Numbered from the stretch's first letter, positions 45,780-55,882 are shown. The stretch is DNA of 64,000 nt from Pelagomonas calceolata (GCA_918797485.1 CAKKNE010000003.1:868001-932000), one strand, 5' to 3'. The notes: generated from the sequence alone by a model not told the origin. Numbers and translations: made by a program.

Positions 45780-46157
45780 ATGCAAGGTTTACCGCCCGGC
45801 GTGAGCGCCGCAAGTGCCAGCGACCTGGGAGGACTCAAGGGCTTCACGCAGGACCCGAACGAGCAGGCCGCCAAGGAGCAGCAGGAGGGCCAAAAGGCCG
45901 CGGTGCTCAAACAGATCCTGGCGCCGGAAGCTTTGAATCGACTCGGACGCGTCAAGCTCGTCAAGCGCGACAAGGTCGAGGCGCTCGAGATGAAACTGAT
46001 CCAGATGGCCATGCGCGGCGAGATCCAGAAGCAGCTGAGCGACGAGGTCATCGTCAATATGCTCGAGGAGGCGGGCCAGGAGAACAAGGCGCGGAAAGTG
46101 CAGCTCGCGCGCAAGGTCATGGACTCGGATTCCGACAACGACGACGACCTCTGGTAG
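45780..46157 (+). CDS. PDCD5: PDCD5/TFAR19-family DNA-binding protein
   Basis: A 125-residue protein of typical family length. It carries the conserved block AAKEQQEGQKAAVLKQILAP, then EALNRLGRVKLVKRDKVEALE and GEIQKQLSDEVIVNMLEEAG, with an acidic tail SDSDNDDDLW. The family is a small helical fold found in archaea and eukaryotes, linked in eukaryotes to chaperonin (TRiC) regulation and programmed cell death. Confidence 0.95.
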   Translation: MQGLPPGVSAASASDLGGLKGFTQDPNEQAAKEQQEGQKAAVLKQILAPEALNRLGRVKLVKRDKVEALEMKLIQMAMRGEIQKQLSDEVIVNMLEEAGQENKARKVQLARKVMDSDSDNDDDLW

Positions 46158-46572
46158 TAGTGGCGTCCACCGCCACGCCACCGACGCGAGCGCGCTGCCG
46201 TGGCGACGGCGTCGAGTCCACCTCGACGTCATCGACGCGAACGCGCGGGATTTAGCTGACTAACCGCTGTTTTTTGTAGTCCGTGGCCCCCCACGCCGTC
46301 GACGGGATAGTTTTTTTTTTGGCCGAAAAACCTGTGTGGAGATGGTGTGGACGGGTGTGGACCAGCCTGCCTTTGTTTTTGTGCAGCACATCGTTGTGAC
46401 GCGGTGCTGCACCAGACGCTGCCCCGTAGCCTGCAGTAGCCCACGGCGCCTGATCTTGCACGCGGTGCCTGAACTTGCGACGATTGCAGCAGCTGGAGCA
46501 CTGCAAAAGCACCGCAAAAGCGGAGTACGCTGCCACAGTATACGCCATCGCCGCGCGACCGCACCGGCGAGC
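46158..46572. repeat. intergenic cluster of GCC-RTCGACG motifs plus TGCAG-rich leader
   Basis: Between about 46160 and 46310 there are at least four variants: CCACGCCACCGACGCGAGCG, GGCGACGGCGTCGAG, GACGTCATCGACGCGAACG and CCACGCCGTCGACGGGATAG. A run of eleven T and then TGCAG/GCTGC-rich sequence (46380-46510) follow. No gene seen. It may be an old introner-like insertion outside coding sequence. Confidence 0.55.
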
Positions 46573-47421
46573 ATGCGACGCCTGGTGGCGGCCGCGTTCG
46601 CCGCGGGAGGGGCTGCCCAAGCGGCTGCAGCGGCGGGCCCTCCGCCGGAGCTCGTGGGTCACGCCGCGACTCCGCTCCTGGACGGCTGCACGCACGCGTT
46701 TTTGGACCTGGGCGCCAACGCTGGCGTCCAGACGAGGAAGCTGCACCAACCCAAGCTCTACGCCCGGTCGTCGTTCGTACCACTCTTTCAGAAGGCGGGC
46801 TTCTACAAAGACGGCGCGGTGCGCTGCGCCGTCGGCGTCGAGCCCGCGCGCGAATACTGGCAACGACTGCGGGAGCTCGCCACGCGGTTGACAAATCGAG
46901 GCATGCGGACTACGTTTGTGCTCGGGGGTATCGGCGTCGCCAACGGCACCGCCTGCTTCGCGGGCGGACGCAGGACGGGCCACATCCATAGATACACCGA
47001 CGAGGGCCGGTGCGGCCGCGGCATGGTCGCCACGCCGGTATGGGACGTGGCAGACCTTCTGAAGCGATACTTTTTCCATGATTCGCTACGGGCGGTCGTG
47101 GCCAAGGTCGACGTCGAGGGCATGGAGTACGCGCTCTTCCGCCGAATTCTTGACGAAGGCGTCGACTGCGCGGTCACGCACTACGCCGTCGAGTGGCACG
47201 GACCCAACAATCCGAAGAACCGGCCCCAGATGCGGGCCTGGGAGAAGCTGCACCGTCCGAATAACGAGAGCGCCTGCGCCCTGTCGCATCGCTTCGACGA
47301 CGAGAGTTACGGGTGCGACCCCTGGCCCCTGCCGTCGAACGGCGCCGGGGACGACTCGGACTGGGCCGTGAAGTCCGTGAAGAAGGACGGGAGGTTCTGG
47401 CTCGGCGACGGTGGGTGCTAA
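46573..47421 (+). CDS. FkbM-type methyltransferase, secretory
   Basis: A 282-residue protein. After a signal-like Ala-rich leader (RRLVAAAFAAGGAAQAAAAA) comes the SAM-binding start CTHAFLDLGANAGVQTRKL and, near 175-190, VVAKVDVEGMEYALFRRILDEG, the FkbM (Methyltransf_21) D-E-G motif. A central YxR/VGVEPAREYW segment is the second Rossmann strand acid. The family O-methylates sugars or small molecules; the substrate is unknown. The C-terminal half has several Cys and an NxS site, in line with a lumenal enzyme. ATG at 46573 follows a GCCATCGCCGCGACC motif by about 15 nt. Confidence 0.8.
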   Translation: MRRLVAAAFAAGGAAQAAAAAGPPPELVGHAATPLLDGCTHAFLDLGANAGVQTRKLHQPKLYARSSFVPLFQKAGFYKDGAVRCAVGVEPAREYWQRLRELATRLTNRGMRTTFVLGGIGVANGTACFAGGRRTGHIHRYTDEGRCGRGMVATPVWDVADLLKRYFFHDSLRAVVAKVDVEGMEYALFRRILDEGVDCAVTHYAVEWHGPNNPKNRPQMRAWEKLHRPNNESACALSHRFDDESYGCDPWPLPSNGAGDDSDWAVKSVKKDGRFWLGDGGC

Positions 47422-47423
47422 TG

Positions 47424-47447
47424 ACATATCCCGTCGACGGGATATGT
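47424..47447. terminator. 24-nt perfect palindrome 3 nt after a stop codon
   Basis: Left half ACATATCCCGTC, right half GACGGGATATGT, with no mismatch. It starts 3 nt after the FkbM gene stop. A related half-site CCGTCGACGGGATAG lies upstream of the same gene at about 46295. It could act at the RNA 3' end or as a protein site; the terminator label is tentative. Confidence 0.45.
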
Positions 47448-47493
47448 TACGCGCGCGTGGAATAATTGTCTAGTTAGTCGGGAACGATGATAC

Positions 47494-48735
47494 TCACTTG
47501 TACTTGCCCGCGGCCCACCACTCGACCAATTTCCCCATCGCCCTCTCCACGTCCGCAGGCGCGCCGCAGTACGAGACGCGCACGCGCCGCTTCCCGATCG
47601 CTTCATCAAATTCAAAGTCCACGCCCGGCGTGATCGCGACGCCCGTGTCCTTCAGTAATTTATGGCAGAGAGCCGGAGCGTCGGTCACGCCGTGGGCGCC
47701 CAGGTCCACATAGACGTAGAACGCGCCTCTACAAGGCGCGATATGATCGGGCGAGACGCCCATCTTGGCCAACGCATTCAAAACAGTTTTTCTATTTTGA
47801 TCATACACAGCAACATGACCTTCTAGAGTCGACTCGACATCATCAAAGGACGCCGCCGCGGCGATCTGTGAGACATGAGGCGCGTTGATGAACAGATTTT
47901 GTTGTAACCGTTCAATGGCACCGGACAACGAAGGGTCGTTCTTCGGCAACACCAACCACCCGATCCGCCAGCCCGTCATGGAAAAGTACTTGCTGAAGCT
48001 GTTGATCACGAGGGCGCCATCTAGGTCGACCGCCGAAGCACTTTTTTCATCCCCGTAGACGATGTGGTGGTAGATCTCGTCACTAATGAACTTGACGCCC
48101 TTACTTGAACAGGTCTCTGCTAGCTTTTGTAATTCATCGGCAGAGAGAGTAGCACCAGTGGGGTTCGAGGGCGAAGATAAGATCAGCCCTTTGAGGTCTG
48201 AAGTAATGTCGGACGGCTGCGGGAAGCCGAAGCCCGACCGAGGGTTCGACGCGTCTCCAGCTAGAGAAACGGGCTCGACGCCCAGCACTCTCAGGACGTT
48301 GCGGTAGCACGGATAGGCCGTCGAAGGCACGCCGACCCTGTCGCCGGCGTCGAATAACGCGAGAAAGCTCAGGATGAAGCCCGCCGAAGAACCCGTCGTG
48401 ACCACGATGCGGTCGGGGTCTACGACTGAGTTATGTCTCTCCAGATACCACTGCGCAATTCTCTCCTTGACTTGGGGTAGGCCGTTCGCCGACGTGTACC
48501 CCAGGGCTTCGTCTCGTGACAGGGCGGCCTCCGCGACTCTTCTAGCTGTTGGTGGTGCTGGTGTTGAGGGCTGGCCGACCTCCATGTGCAGGACGTCGGC
48601 GCCGCTCGCCTCCATGGTGTTCGCGGCGTGCAGGACCTCCATGACCTTGAAGCCGGCGACGCCTTCGCCCCGCGTCGAGGATATCGTGCGTCTTGTTACA
48701 TGCGTGAGGCGGCGCGAGGTGGCGCGGAGGAGCAT
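47494..48735 (-). CDS. class I/II PLP-dependent aminotransferase
   Basis: A 413-residue protein. A short presequence (LLRATSRRLTHVTRRTISST) suggests mitochondrial import. Fold type I landmarks follow: DVLHMEVGQPSTPAP, GYTSANGLPQVKERIAQWY, VVTTGSSAGFILSF, SSPSNPTGATLS, VKFISDEIYHHIVYG, and the PLP-lysine segment INSFSKYFSMTGWRIGW. The Arg that binds the substrate carboxylate lies in RRVRVSYCGA. The subgroup resembles bacterial and archaeal aspartate/aromatic aminotransferases; the substrate cannot be told. A promoter palindrome lies 232 nt upstream of the start. Confidence 0.88.
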   Translation of the reverse strand: MLLRATSRRLTHVTRRTISSTRGEGVAGFKVMEVLHAANTMEASGADVLHMEVGQPSTPAPPTARRVAEAALSRDEALGYTSANGLPQVKERIAQWYLERHNSVVDPDRIVVTTGSSAGFILSFLALFDAGDRVGVPSTAYPCYRNVLRVLGVEPVSLAGDASNPRSGFGFPQPSDITSDLKGLILSSPSNPTGATLSADELQKLAETCSSKGVKFISDEIYHHIVYGDEKSASAVDLDGALVINSFSKYFSMTGWRIGWLVLPKNDPSLSGAIERLQQNLFINAPHVSQIAAAASFDDVESTLEGHVAVYDQNRKTVLNALAKMGVSPDHIAPCRGAFYVYVDLGAHGVTDAPALCHKLLKDTGVAITPGVDFEFDEAIGKRRVRVSYCGAPADVERAMGKLVEWWAAGKYK

Positions 48736-48966
48736 CGTTTACTGCTGTTCGAAGCGCGGTCTCTTGGTTGCAAGCTCACCGCGACGGCGTCAGGGCGATT
48801 GCAGTGCTTGCAGTGCGGTGTCTGCAACTTGCTTGTACTCGCGAGATGGTGCTTATGCGTTCACCGCTACTGATAGCGATCAAGATTGATTGAATGCCGA
48901 GGTCTTTGCTGCAATTGCAGCACTGAGGCAGCTGCAAATCAGCTTCAATTTGGTGATGCTATGATT

Positions 48967-48990
48967 GCTAGTGTCTTAATCGACGCTATC
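48967..48990. promoter_or_regulatory. GCTAGT palindrome between divergent genes
   Basis: GCTAGTGTCTTAATCGACGC followed by TATC, 194 nt upstream of 49184 and 232 nt upstream of 48735. The same region has the 14-nt palindrome GCTGCAATTGCAGC at about 48910. Confidence 0.6.
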
Positions 48991-49183
48991 CAGAAAAAAT
49001 AAAGCCAGAGGAACGCAATTTGCTGCTCATTACGCCCTCGGTGCTGGCAGTCAGTGGTGTGCGCAGGTGCCAGGGGCACCAGTGCTCATAGCCCGACACT
49101 GCTCGCGCTCGGCCCGCCCGCCCGATCCGGACAGAGAGCCGTAACCCAAGCTGACCCGCGGCTGGTCAGAGGAACAAGCAACC

Positions 49184-49555
49184 ATGAACCCCATCCAACA
49201 GGAATCGAGGGACATGGAGATGTCGGCCGCGCGCGCGCCGGAATCGCCCGGTGAGGAATTCGGCGGCCTCCGCTACCCGCCCGGCCGGCGGCCGTCGACG
49301 CAGCGGCGGCGCCTGCCGCCGCGCACGTGCTGCCTGGCCGTGGCGCTCACGACGCTGGGCACCTGCCTTTTCGTTGCCGGGTGCGTCGCGTCCTTCGGCG
49401 CCAACGGCGGGTCCGCGGCCGTGGAGCTCTTTGTGCTCGCGGCGCTGACGTTATTGCCGGGCGTCTACGCCTCCTACCACCTCATCGGTATAAAAATGAG
49501 GTGGCCGGGCTTCGACAACGTGGCCATGTTCCACGAGGACGTGCAGTTCGTCTAG
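49184..49555 (+). CDS. TMEM230/TMEM134-like (DUF872) membrane protein
   Basis: A 123-residue protein with two transmembrane helices (CCLAVALTTLGTCLFVAGCV and AAVELFVLAALTLLPGVYAS), an N-terminal cytoplasmic tail with a basic patch, and a short C-terminus YHLIGIKMRWPGFDNVAMFH. The second helix followed by LLPGVY and a Y/H-rich hairpin fits the DUF872 pattern. TMEM230 acts in secretory and recycling vesicle traffic in animals; the role here is inferred from the family only. Confidence 0.65.
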   Translation: MNPIQQESRDMEMSAARAPESPGEEFGGLRYPPGRRPSTQRRRLPPRTCCLAVALTTLGTCLFVAGCVASFGANGGSAAVELFVLAALTLLPGVYASYHLIGIKMRWPGFDNVAMFHEDVQFV

Positions 49556-49630
49556 GAGCTGTCCATACCCCCTGCCTGTGTGTGTCCGTCTAGAGCGGCT
49601 AAGAATTGAGTACCCTAGTATTTTGACTCC

Positions 49631-52600
49631 TTACCCGCCCTCGGCGTCGGATGCGACGTATCCACCATCAGCACCTTCTTCCGCGCCCTCCTCCCGTTCC
49701 GCGTACGTCACTTCGCCGCCTTCTTCAGTACTACCGACGGTGATGCCCGCCGCGCCGAGCTGCGGGTGCGCCGCGGGATTCGCGGCGATGGGATCGGTCC
49801 AAGCGACGTAATCATTGAGAGGCATCTCGCGCACCTCCGGCAACACCTCCCAAGACTCGACCAAAGACAGAACATCCTCAATATAAACGATACCGGTCTG
49901 GTCCTCGTCCAACGGACCCTGAGGGGCCAAAAAGGCATCTTCAAAAAAGTAGCGCGTCTTCTGCTGCCACTGTCCGGGTAACTTATCCGTATGTAAAGCC
50001 GCGTTCGCAAGAATGTGCACTAATGCATCCCTAGTAACCCACTTCTTCTGAGGAGGCTCGCCCTCGGCCATCGGTTCTCCGAGCGTCGCAGACTTGAACT
50101 CGTCCCAGGTCAGCTTCGAGTCGCCGTCCTCGTCCATCAGTCGGACCGCTTGCAAGATGTTGTCGGACGAATCAGCTCCAATGATGTCGGCGAACTCCTC
50201 GTCATCCCCCAACGCCCGTACGGCCTCCGCGATACTAATTTCTCCAGTACCGTCCGCGTCGACTCTCTCAAAAATTGATTTGAGGTACTCCTCGAGCGCC
50301 AGGAAGTTGGCGTCCGCGGGCGCCGGCGCCGGTGCTGGGGGCTCCTCCGGTTCTCTAAAGTTCCACCTCAGGACAATCTCCTTCGGCTCTGGTTCCTCCT
50401 CGTCCTCGTCCTCCTCAGCTGGTTCAGAGGCCTTCGAGGAGCGGCTGGCCCGGGACGCGGGGCGTTCTGCCTCCTCCTCCGGTGCTTCCTCAACCTCAAA
50501 AGGTAGCGTTAACGAACCTCCTTCGAACACGAGCGGCTGCGTTATTGTAGATAACACAGGCGCCTCAACCACGACGGGTTCCTCGCCTTCAGTAGCCTCC
50601 GGAGCCTCAGGCTTCTCCCCCAGCAGCTCCAGTCTGACCGAGATCAGATCTTGGGCAGCGGTCTGGATTTTGTAGGACGCGACCATGGCTTTCGAGCCAC
50701 ACTCAATCTCGTAGGGCTCGTAGTAGTACCTATCTCCTTCTGGTACCACTAACCCATCCCGTAATAAAGTGACGCGCACATGAGCAGCCCCTGAACAAGA
50801 GTCGACCCAGAGTTTCAGGGAAGGACCAGGAGGTAGTAAAGGCAGTCCATCCAACCCATAGCCGGGCGGCGGCGGGATGTCCTGCTGACTACACGCTAAG
50901 TACGCATCCTCGAGCTGCGCCCGCAAAAACTTCTTCTGGGCCGTCGAGAAACGATCTTCCGGTAGATCCGGAGGCACGGGCAATGGAGGCGGCTCCGGCA
51001 GGTTCTCGCAGTACTCGGGGTGTTGTACCAATTGAGCCGCTTGCGGGTGCGTTCTCCAATACAGCGTGTCTTGGAGCGGGATTATTTTCGTGTTCTCATC
51101 CACGACTAAAACTATACCTAAAACCTCCCACGTGTCTTCTATCGGTCGTTCCTCCTCGATGTGTTGCCGGATCAACTCCACCAGACCTTCATTGACAGTG
51201 AGTTCAGCCTCTATCCTCTGAGCAGTCCAATCTTTTAACTCCTGTAGAATTTGGTCCCTCCTCTTCGCCAGGGCTTGCCTATCTCTCCTACATGAATCTT
51301 CGATGCGTTTACACCTCGCCAGTAACAGTTCAGCCTGCTGCCAGAGGGCCTCCCTCAGTCCAGGCTGTCCACTGGGATCCTTACCTGCGCTGTCAGGAGC
51401 CGCAAACGACAGGGCCCACGTCCTCGCCCTTTCTAGCGCCGGTCCGAGACAGTCCTCCGCTTCTGTTAATTCATCATTCATATTTTCATGAGTGATCTCG
51501 GGCGGGGGCTCTGTCTCTTCCTCAGGTTCCTCTTCGGGCTCAGTCTGCTCAACAAACGGGTCTCCAAATAGTGATTCGAGGATGTTCGGCGGCAGGGCGT
51601 CCTCGGAAGCCTCCAGCGCCTTATTCCCTTCCTCGTCTTCAACGAAGTCGGCCGTGCGCTTCGCGAGCGCGCCGCAGCCGTCGTTCAATTTTTGTCGTTC
51701 GGCCGGCTCGTCGTCCTCCCCTTCTGGAGAGAACTCCCCGACGGGATAGGACGCCGCGTAGTAGTCCTTCAGTAGACACAATGACGCGTGCGTCCGGTCG
51801 ACCTCGCACTGCGCCAAACAGGCATAAGACTTACTGAGACAAGCCTGTCTGCTTTGCAGGGACCCATCTAATCTTATTTTGGCCCACAGAGACTTCGCTT
51901 GCGTCTCCCGCGCCGCTTGCACTTCATTCAATTTTTCATGTAACTCGACCGCTCTCAAGTGCAATTCCGCCTTGGTCTCGTCCTGCACGCGCATGTCCAT
52001 CGGTATACTGGAGTTGAAATCCTCGACGAACGCTTTGAGGAGGTCCTGGCGGTCGTCGGGCCGCGCCAAATACCGCACGAAGTCCTGGCGCAACACATAA
52101 TGCTGCCTTCGTGTCTGAGCACGCATTTCTCTCAGCGAGCGGAAGGCCTTCTTCGCACCGTCAAAGAACTGCTGCTCCGCGCCGTCCCACATCTCACTCA
52201 GTACGGAACCCGCCTCCTTCGACAGGGGCGTCAGCGCGTCCGGGTCCTCTACTACTGACTCTTCGACAGGTTCCTCGTAAAACGGGCCCTTCTCTTCCAC
52301 GTCTGCGAGCTTGGAAGCGGCCTCCTGGACGGCGGTCTCCGCTTCAGCGACCGCTTCATCAGCAGGCTCCGTCGCCTCCGCCTCCTCGGCCGGCGCGGGT
52401 GCCGCCGCGACCGCTTCCGCCAATACGGCCTCTGCCGCCTCTTTCGCAGCCGTCAAGTCGGCCACTACTTTATTATAAGCCTCGACCTGCGCATCTCTCA
52501 GAGCCTTCTTCTCCTTGGCCGCTGCCGAGCGCACCGAAAGCATCTCGTCCACCACAGGAACTATTTGCCCGAAGGCGCCCTCCTCCGTCAGTCCCGACGC

Positions 52601-55600
52601 CGAAACCTCCCTTAAATTGCCAAACCGCTCCAGGAACTCTGACAACGACTTCCAGTGAGAATCATGCGACTCCAGCTGGAAAGGCAGACTGGCTGTAGGA
52701 TTCTGCGGATCTTCGACTTTCCGCAACCTAGCTTTACAAGGAGCCCCGTAGTCCGGTAAATTAGAATCAAGATGGTATTCGCCCCGCATGGCGCGCTCGT
52801 CCTTGACGGCAGCACCGGCGTATTCGTCAACCGTCGACTCAGCGTCAGGCACCTGGTCGTCTATCCTTCTTCCCAGACACCTCCTGTAGACCTGATCTTG
52901 ATCAACGGGGAGGTGGAACACGAGGTCGACGCCCGATGCAATCTGTGAAGGGCACTCGTCGGGTAGGAACCCGGAGTACTTCGCGACCGGTGGAGGCGCA
53001 ATGGAAGCGAGTTCAGAAGGGTGGTCCCACCTCGTATGGATGATCTTAGCTGAATCATAGCCCGTCAAAGCTTTTTCCAGCGCAGAACACTGCGCCACGG
53101 TCTCAGGATAGTCCTCCAGGACCCAGCCATTGTAGGGCTCTATCACATCAGGTTCATTGAGTACACATGATCTAAATTCGTCCCAACTAATCGTGCCGTC
53201 CCCGTCGGCATCCATGGACCAAATCACGTCCAGGAACGACTCCCTGTCCACTCCCAATATCTCGGCAAAGTCCTCGTCACCCTTCAAAGCTGCTATGCAC
53301 TCGGCAATGGAAATGTCGCCGCCGCCATCGCTGTCGCACCTGTCAAAAACCTCCCGCAAGTATTCTTCGAGGGCTAGGGTGTTGGCGTCTTTTTCCTGGG
53401 CCTTGGCGTTTGCCTCTTCTATTTGTTGATTCTCCTCGGCGATTTCTTTGATGCCCGCCACGATGAGTGCCGCGTATGTTGCTTCATCGCATGCTTGGCC
53501 CTCTTTCAACAATTGCGTAGCTTGCCGGCCCAATGTAGCTAGTTCAGACCCTTGTGCTTTCCCGAGCGTCACGTCCTCCGCGAGTTGCAAAGCTCTCTCT
53601 AGCAACCCACCGGCACTCAGGACCTTCAATCTAAAGCGATCTGCGAGTCTAGAAGCTTGTTCCGACTTGCCCGCAAAAGTTCTGCCGGCCAGACAGATGC
53701 GCAGCGGGAACTCCGGAGGCGCAACAAATGCTTCCTCTTCCGCTTCCTCATGAACCGCCGCGAACCGACAATCTAAAATGGCTTCACCTAGTGAATGTTC
53801 GGCCGTGCGCTTCTCGCCCATCGTAGCTAAGGCTTCCGTTTTTGTGGCCGCGGCCGCGTCCGCCGCTTCCAGCAGTGCCTGCTGCTTGCGCCGCAGGGCC
53901 CCGAAACTATCATCGGCCTCCTCCTCGTCCTCGTCCGTACCCTTCCACCGCTTCGCGGCCCCCGTTAGCTCGCCGGTGATGCCCCTCACTTCGGCCTCGG
54001 CAATCGCAGGAGAAAAGTGGAACGGCGGTGCATTACCGATATAATCTTGGGCGTCCCACGTATCTAACTTATCCGAGACGTCTTGGACTGACTCTTTCTC
54101 CTCCAACTTATCGCCAGCGTCCCACCGCGGCGGTACCGAGGCTCGGTCGTACGTCTCCGGCGCACATAGAGATTGGGTCGTTTGATCGGTGAAGGCCCTT
54201 TCTAAGGGATCCATGTCGTCATCTTCGGTGTACTCAAAGCCGAGCATGGCGCCGTCTATTCTACAGATGACTCGCGCATGGTCCCGGAACGTAGCCGGGT
54301 CACAAGGGTCCCCGTCGTTCTCGAGCAACGAATGCGTCGCCTCGAAGGATTGTTGCTGCTGTTCCGGGACACCGGCTCTCTCTTCATCTCGCAACGAAGC
54401 TATTTCAAGAGCGCCCCGCGCGATGCGATGCACCAAGTGCGAGCACAACTCATGAACGGACTTGTCGGAAGCAGCCGTCGATGCGTCGACGAAGGCCTTC
54501 GCCGTTAAAGCACTACTCTCCACATCTACATTATAAGCGCGGATGTCCTCGTCCAATCGCTCCTGGTCCCTCCGCAAAAAATCCTCGGTGTCCAAGTCTC
54601 GTCGCGTCTTGTATTGGGCCTCCCGGAAAGCTCTACTTTCAGCCATCCTCGCTTTGTGCTTCGCTACTAATGCCAAATGCTCTTCCTGCTTTTTATCAGC
54701 ATCGCAGGTCTTCGTGAGCTGCGCTTGCAAGTGCGCGGCTCGGTGCGCGTGGTACTCCTGGACCTGAGCCGCCTCCCGCTCCGTGACGAAGCGCATCCTT
54801 CGCTGGGACCGTTGGTCTTCCCTGCGTTGTCGTTCAGCTAGAGCGGTTCTCCTATCCGCATCTTGCGCGTCGCGCTCAGCTCGTAACGCGCGAGCATCTA
54901 AGACCACATCTCGCTCCATCTCCTCCGACCCGACACCAATCCCAATGTCCACGACGGCCGCCGTAGCTCGAGCGGATTCCGCTAGAGGATCCCGCCGATC
55001 CACAACATCCCTTACAGCCTTCGGTGCCACTGACACTTCCAGGGCCTTCTGCTCCTGCAAGCGCCGCTCGAAGTTATCTAATTCATTAAAGGCGTAGGTC
55101 GCTTCGCGATGAATGCGCTTTTCGACTCTGGAAACGGCTTTTCTTAACTCTTTTTCCTCGAAAATCTCGTCCCTTTTCTCGTTGTGTTTCCTCTCACGTC
55201 GGTTCGCGGCCCAGTGCTCCAATCCTCTAGCTTCCCAGGCCTGGAGGAAGGCCGCCTCCTGCTGGCGCTCGTAGATTCTTTTGGTGCGCGTGGCTTCGCG
55301 GTGCTGATCTAGCAGTGCGAAGGAGCGTTCCTGCTCGCGCACCCTCTTCTGAGCCTCTCTTTCCGCTAGTTCACCAAATCTAGCTAAAACTTTGCGCTCC
55401 ATCGTGATGTTCGGGTTCTCGGCTTTACTCCTTATTTGAGCCTCGAAGAGCTGCGCTCGTGCTTGATCAAATTGTGCCTTCTTAAGCTTCTTGGGCATGT
55501 TCGGCAGCGGTCGCACGCCGTCCCTACGTTCACGTAGCGACACGGGCTGGGCCTCCTTCGTTAATTTTTCTAGTTGCACTTTCAATTGGTAGAGCACCAT

Positions 55601-55882
55601 GGCTGCGGCGCCGGGTTTCGCGTTCATGATACCAAGAGCGGCATTCGCGTCGAAGCGGACACCGAGTGACGCTAGGGTCGGCTCTAAAACACAAAAATTC
55701 TCGATCCTCGCGTCGGCCGTGTCTCTCCTCCTCAGCCTTTCATGCTCGGCGAGCTGGTTATGTCGATGGAGCAAAGCCCCAAGGATGAAGCCTGAACCTA
55801 GTTCCTCGGCCAGCGTTTCCTCCGTCAAGGGCGGCTCGAGCTGGAGCTCGTCGTTGACCCATTCTACTAGTAAAGAGGTCAT
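49631..55882 (-). CDS. SPEF2: SPEF2/CPC1-like central-pair flagellar protein
   Basis: A 2083-residue single exon. The first 105 residues are the CH-like (DUF1042) domain: LLVEWVNDELQLEPPLTEET, GSGFILGALLHRHNQL, GAAAMVLYQLKVQLEKL. Long coiled coils follow to about 620. An adenylate-kinase-like domain starts near 730 with an intact P-loop (GRTFAGKSEQASRL). An EF-hand pair at about 841-905 (DSDGGGDISIAE, DADGDGTISWDE) sits between the P-loop part and the later kinase segment NGWVLEDYPETVAQC. A second EF pair occurs at about 1864-1935 (DADGTGEISIAE, DEDGDSKLTWDE). SPEF2/CPC1 belongs to the C1b projection of the central pair. The frame extends upstream to an ATG at 56224, but the CH-like domain begins at 55882. 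Confidence 0.88.
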   Translation of the reverse strand: MTSLLVEWVNDELQLEPPLTEETLAEELGSGFILGALLHRHNQLAEHERLRRRDTADARIENFCVLEPTLASLGVRFDANAALGIMNAKPGAAAMVLYQLKVQLEKLTKEAQPVSLRERRDGVRPLPNMPKKLKKAQFDQARAQLFEAQIRSKAENPNITMERKVLARFGELAEREAQKRVREQERSFALLDQHREATRTKRIYERQQEAAFLQAWEARGLEHWAANRRERKHNEKRDEIFEEKELRKAVSRVEKRIHREATYAFNELDNFERRLQEQKALEVSVAPKAVRDVVDRRDPLAESARATAAVVDIGIGVGSEEMERDVVLDARALRAERDAQDADRRTALAERQRREDQRSQRRMRFVTEREAAQVQEYHAHRAAHLQAQLTKTCDADKKQEEHLALVAKHKARMAESRAFREAQYKTRRDLDTEDFLRRDQERLDEDIRAYNVDVESSALTAKAFVDASTAASDKSVHELCSHLVHRIARGALEIASLRDEERAGVPEQQQQSFEATHSLLENDGDPCDPATFRDHARVICRIDGAMLGFEYTEDDDMDPLERAFTDQTTQSLCAPETYDRASVPPRWDAGDKLEEKESVQDVSDKLDTWDAQDYIGNAPPFHFSPAIAEAEVRGITGELTGAAKRWKGTDEDEEEADDSFGALRRKQQALLEAADAAAATKTEALATMGEKRTAEHSLGEAILDCRFAAVHEEAEEEAFVAPPEFPLRICLAGRTFAGKSEQASRLADRFRLKVLSAGGLLERALQLAEDVTLGKAQGSELATLGRQATQLLKEGQACDEATYAALIVAGIKEIAEENQQIEEANAKAQEKDANTLALEEYLREVFDRCDSDGGGDISIAECIAALKGDEDFAEILGVDRESFLDVIWSMDADGDGTISWDEFRSCVLNEPDVIEPYNGWVLEDYPETVAQCSALEKALTGYDSAKIIHTRWDHPSELASIAPPPVAKYSGFLPDECPSQIASGVDLVFHLPVDQDQVYRRCLGRRIDDQVPDAESTVDEYAGAAVKDERAMRGEYHLDSNLPDYGAPCKARLRKVEDPQNPTASLPFQLESHDSHWKSLSEFLERFGNLREVSASGLTEEGAFGQIVPVVDEMLSVRSAAAKEKKALRDAQVEAYNKVVADLTAAKEAAEAVLAEAVAAAPAPAEEAEATEPADEAVAEAETAVQEAASKLADVEEKGPFYEEPVEESVVEDPDALTPLSKEAGSVLSEMWDGAEQQFFDGAKKAFRSLREMRAQTRRQHYVLRQDFVRYLARPDDRQDLLKAFVEDFNSSIPMDMRVQDETKAELHLRAVELHEKLNEVQAARETQAKSLWAKIRLDGSLQSRQACLSKSYACLAQCEVDRTHASLCLLKDYYAASYPVGEFSPEGEDDEPAERQKLNDGCGALAKRTADFVEDEEGNKALEASEDALPPNILESLFGDPFVEQTEPEEEPEEETEPPPEITHENMNDELTEAEDCLGPALERARTWALSFAAPDSAGKDPSGQPGLREALWQQAELLLARCKRIEDSCRRDRQALAKRRDQILQELKDWTAQRIEAELTVNEGLVELIRQHIEEERPIEDTWEVLGIVLVVDENTKIIPLQDTLYWRTHPQAAQLVQHPEYCENLPEPPPLPVPPDLPEDRFSTAQKKFLRAQLEDAYLACSQQDIPPPPGYGLDGLPLLPPGPSLKLWVDSCSGAAHVRVTLLRDGLVVPEGDRYYYEPYEIECGSKAMVASYKIQTAAQDLISVRLELLGEKPEAPEATEGEEPVVVEAPVLSTITQPLVFEGGSLTLPFEVEEAPEEEAERPASRASRSSKASEPAEEDEDEEEPEPKEIVLRWNFREPEEPPAPAPAPADANFLALEEYLKSIFERVDADGTGEISIAEAVRALGDDEEFADIIGADSSDNILQAVRLMDEDGDSKLTWDEFKSATLGEPMAEGEPPQKKWVTRDALVHILANAALHTDKLPGQWQQKTRYFFEDAFLAPQGPLDEDQTGIVYIEDVLSLVESWEVLPEVREMPLNDYVAWTDPIAANPAAHPQLGAAGITVGSTEEGGEVTYAEREEGAEEGADGGYVASDAEGG

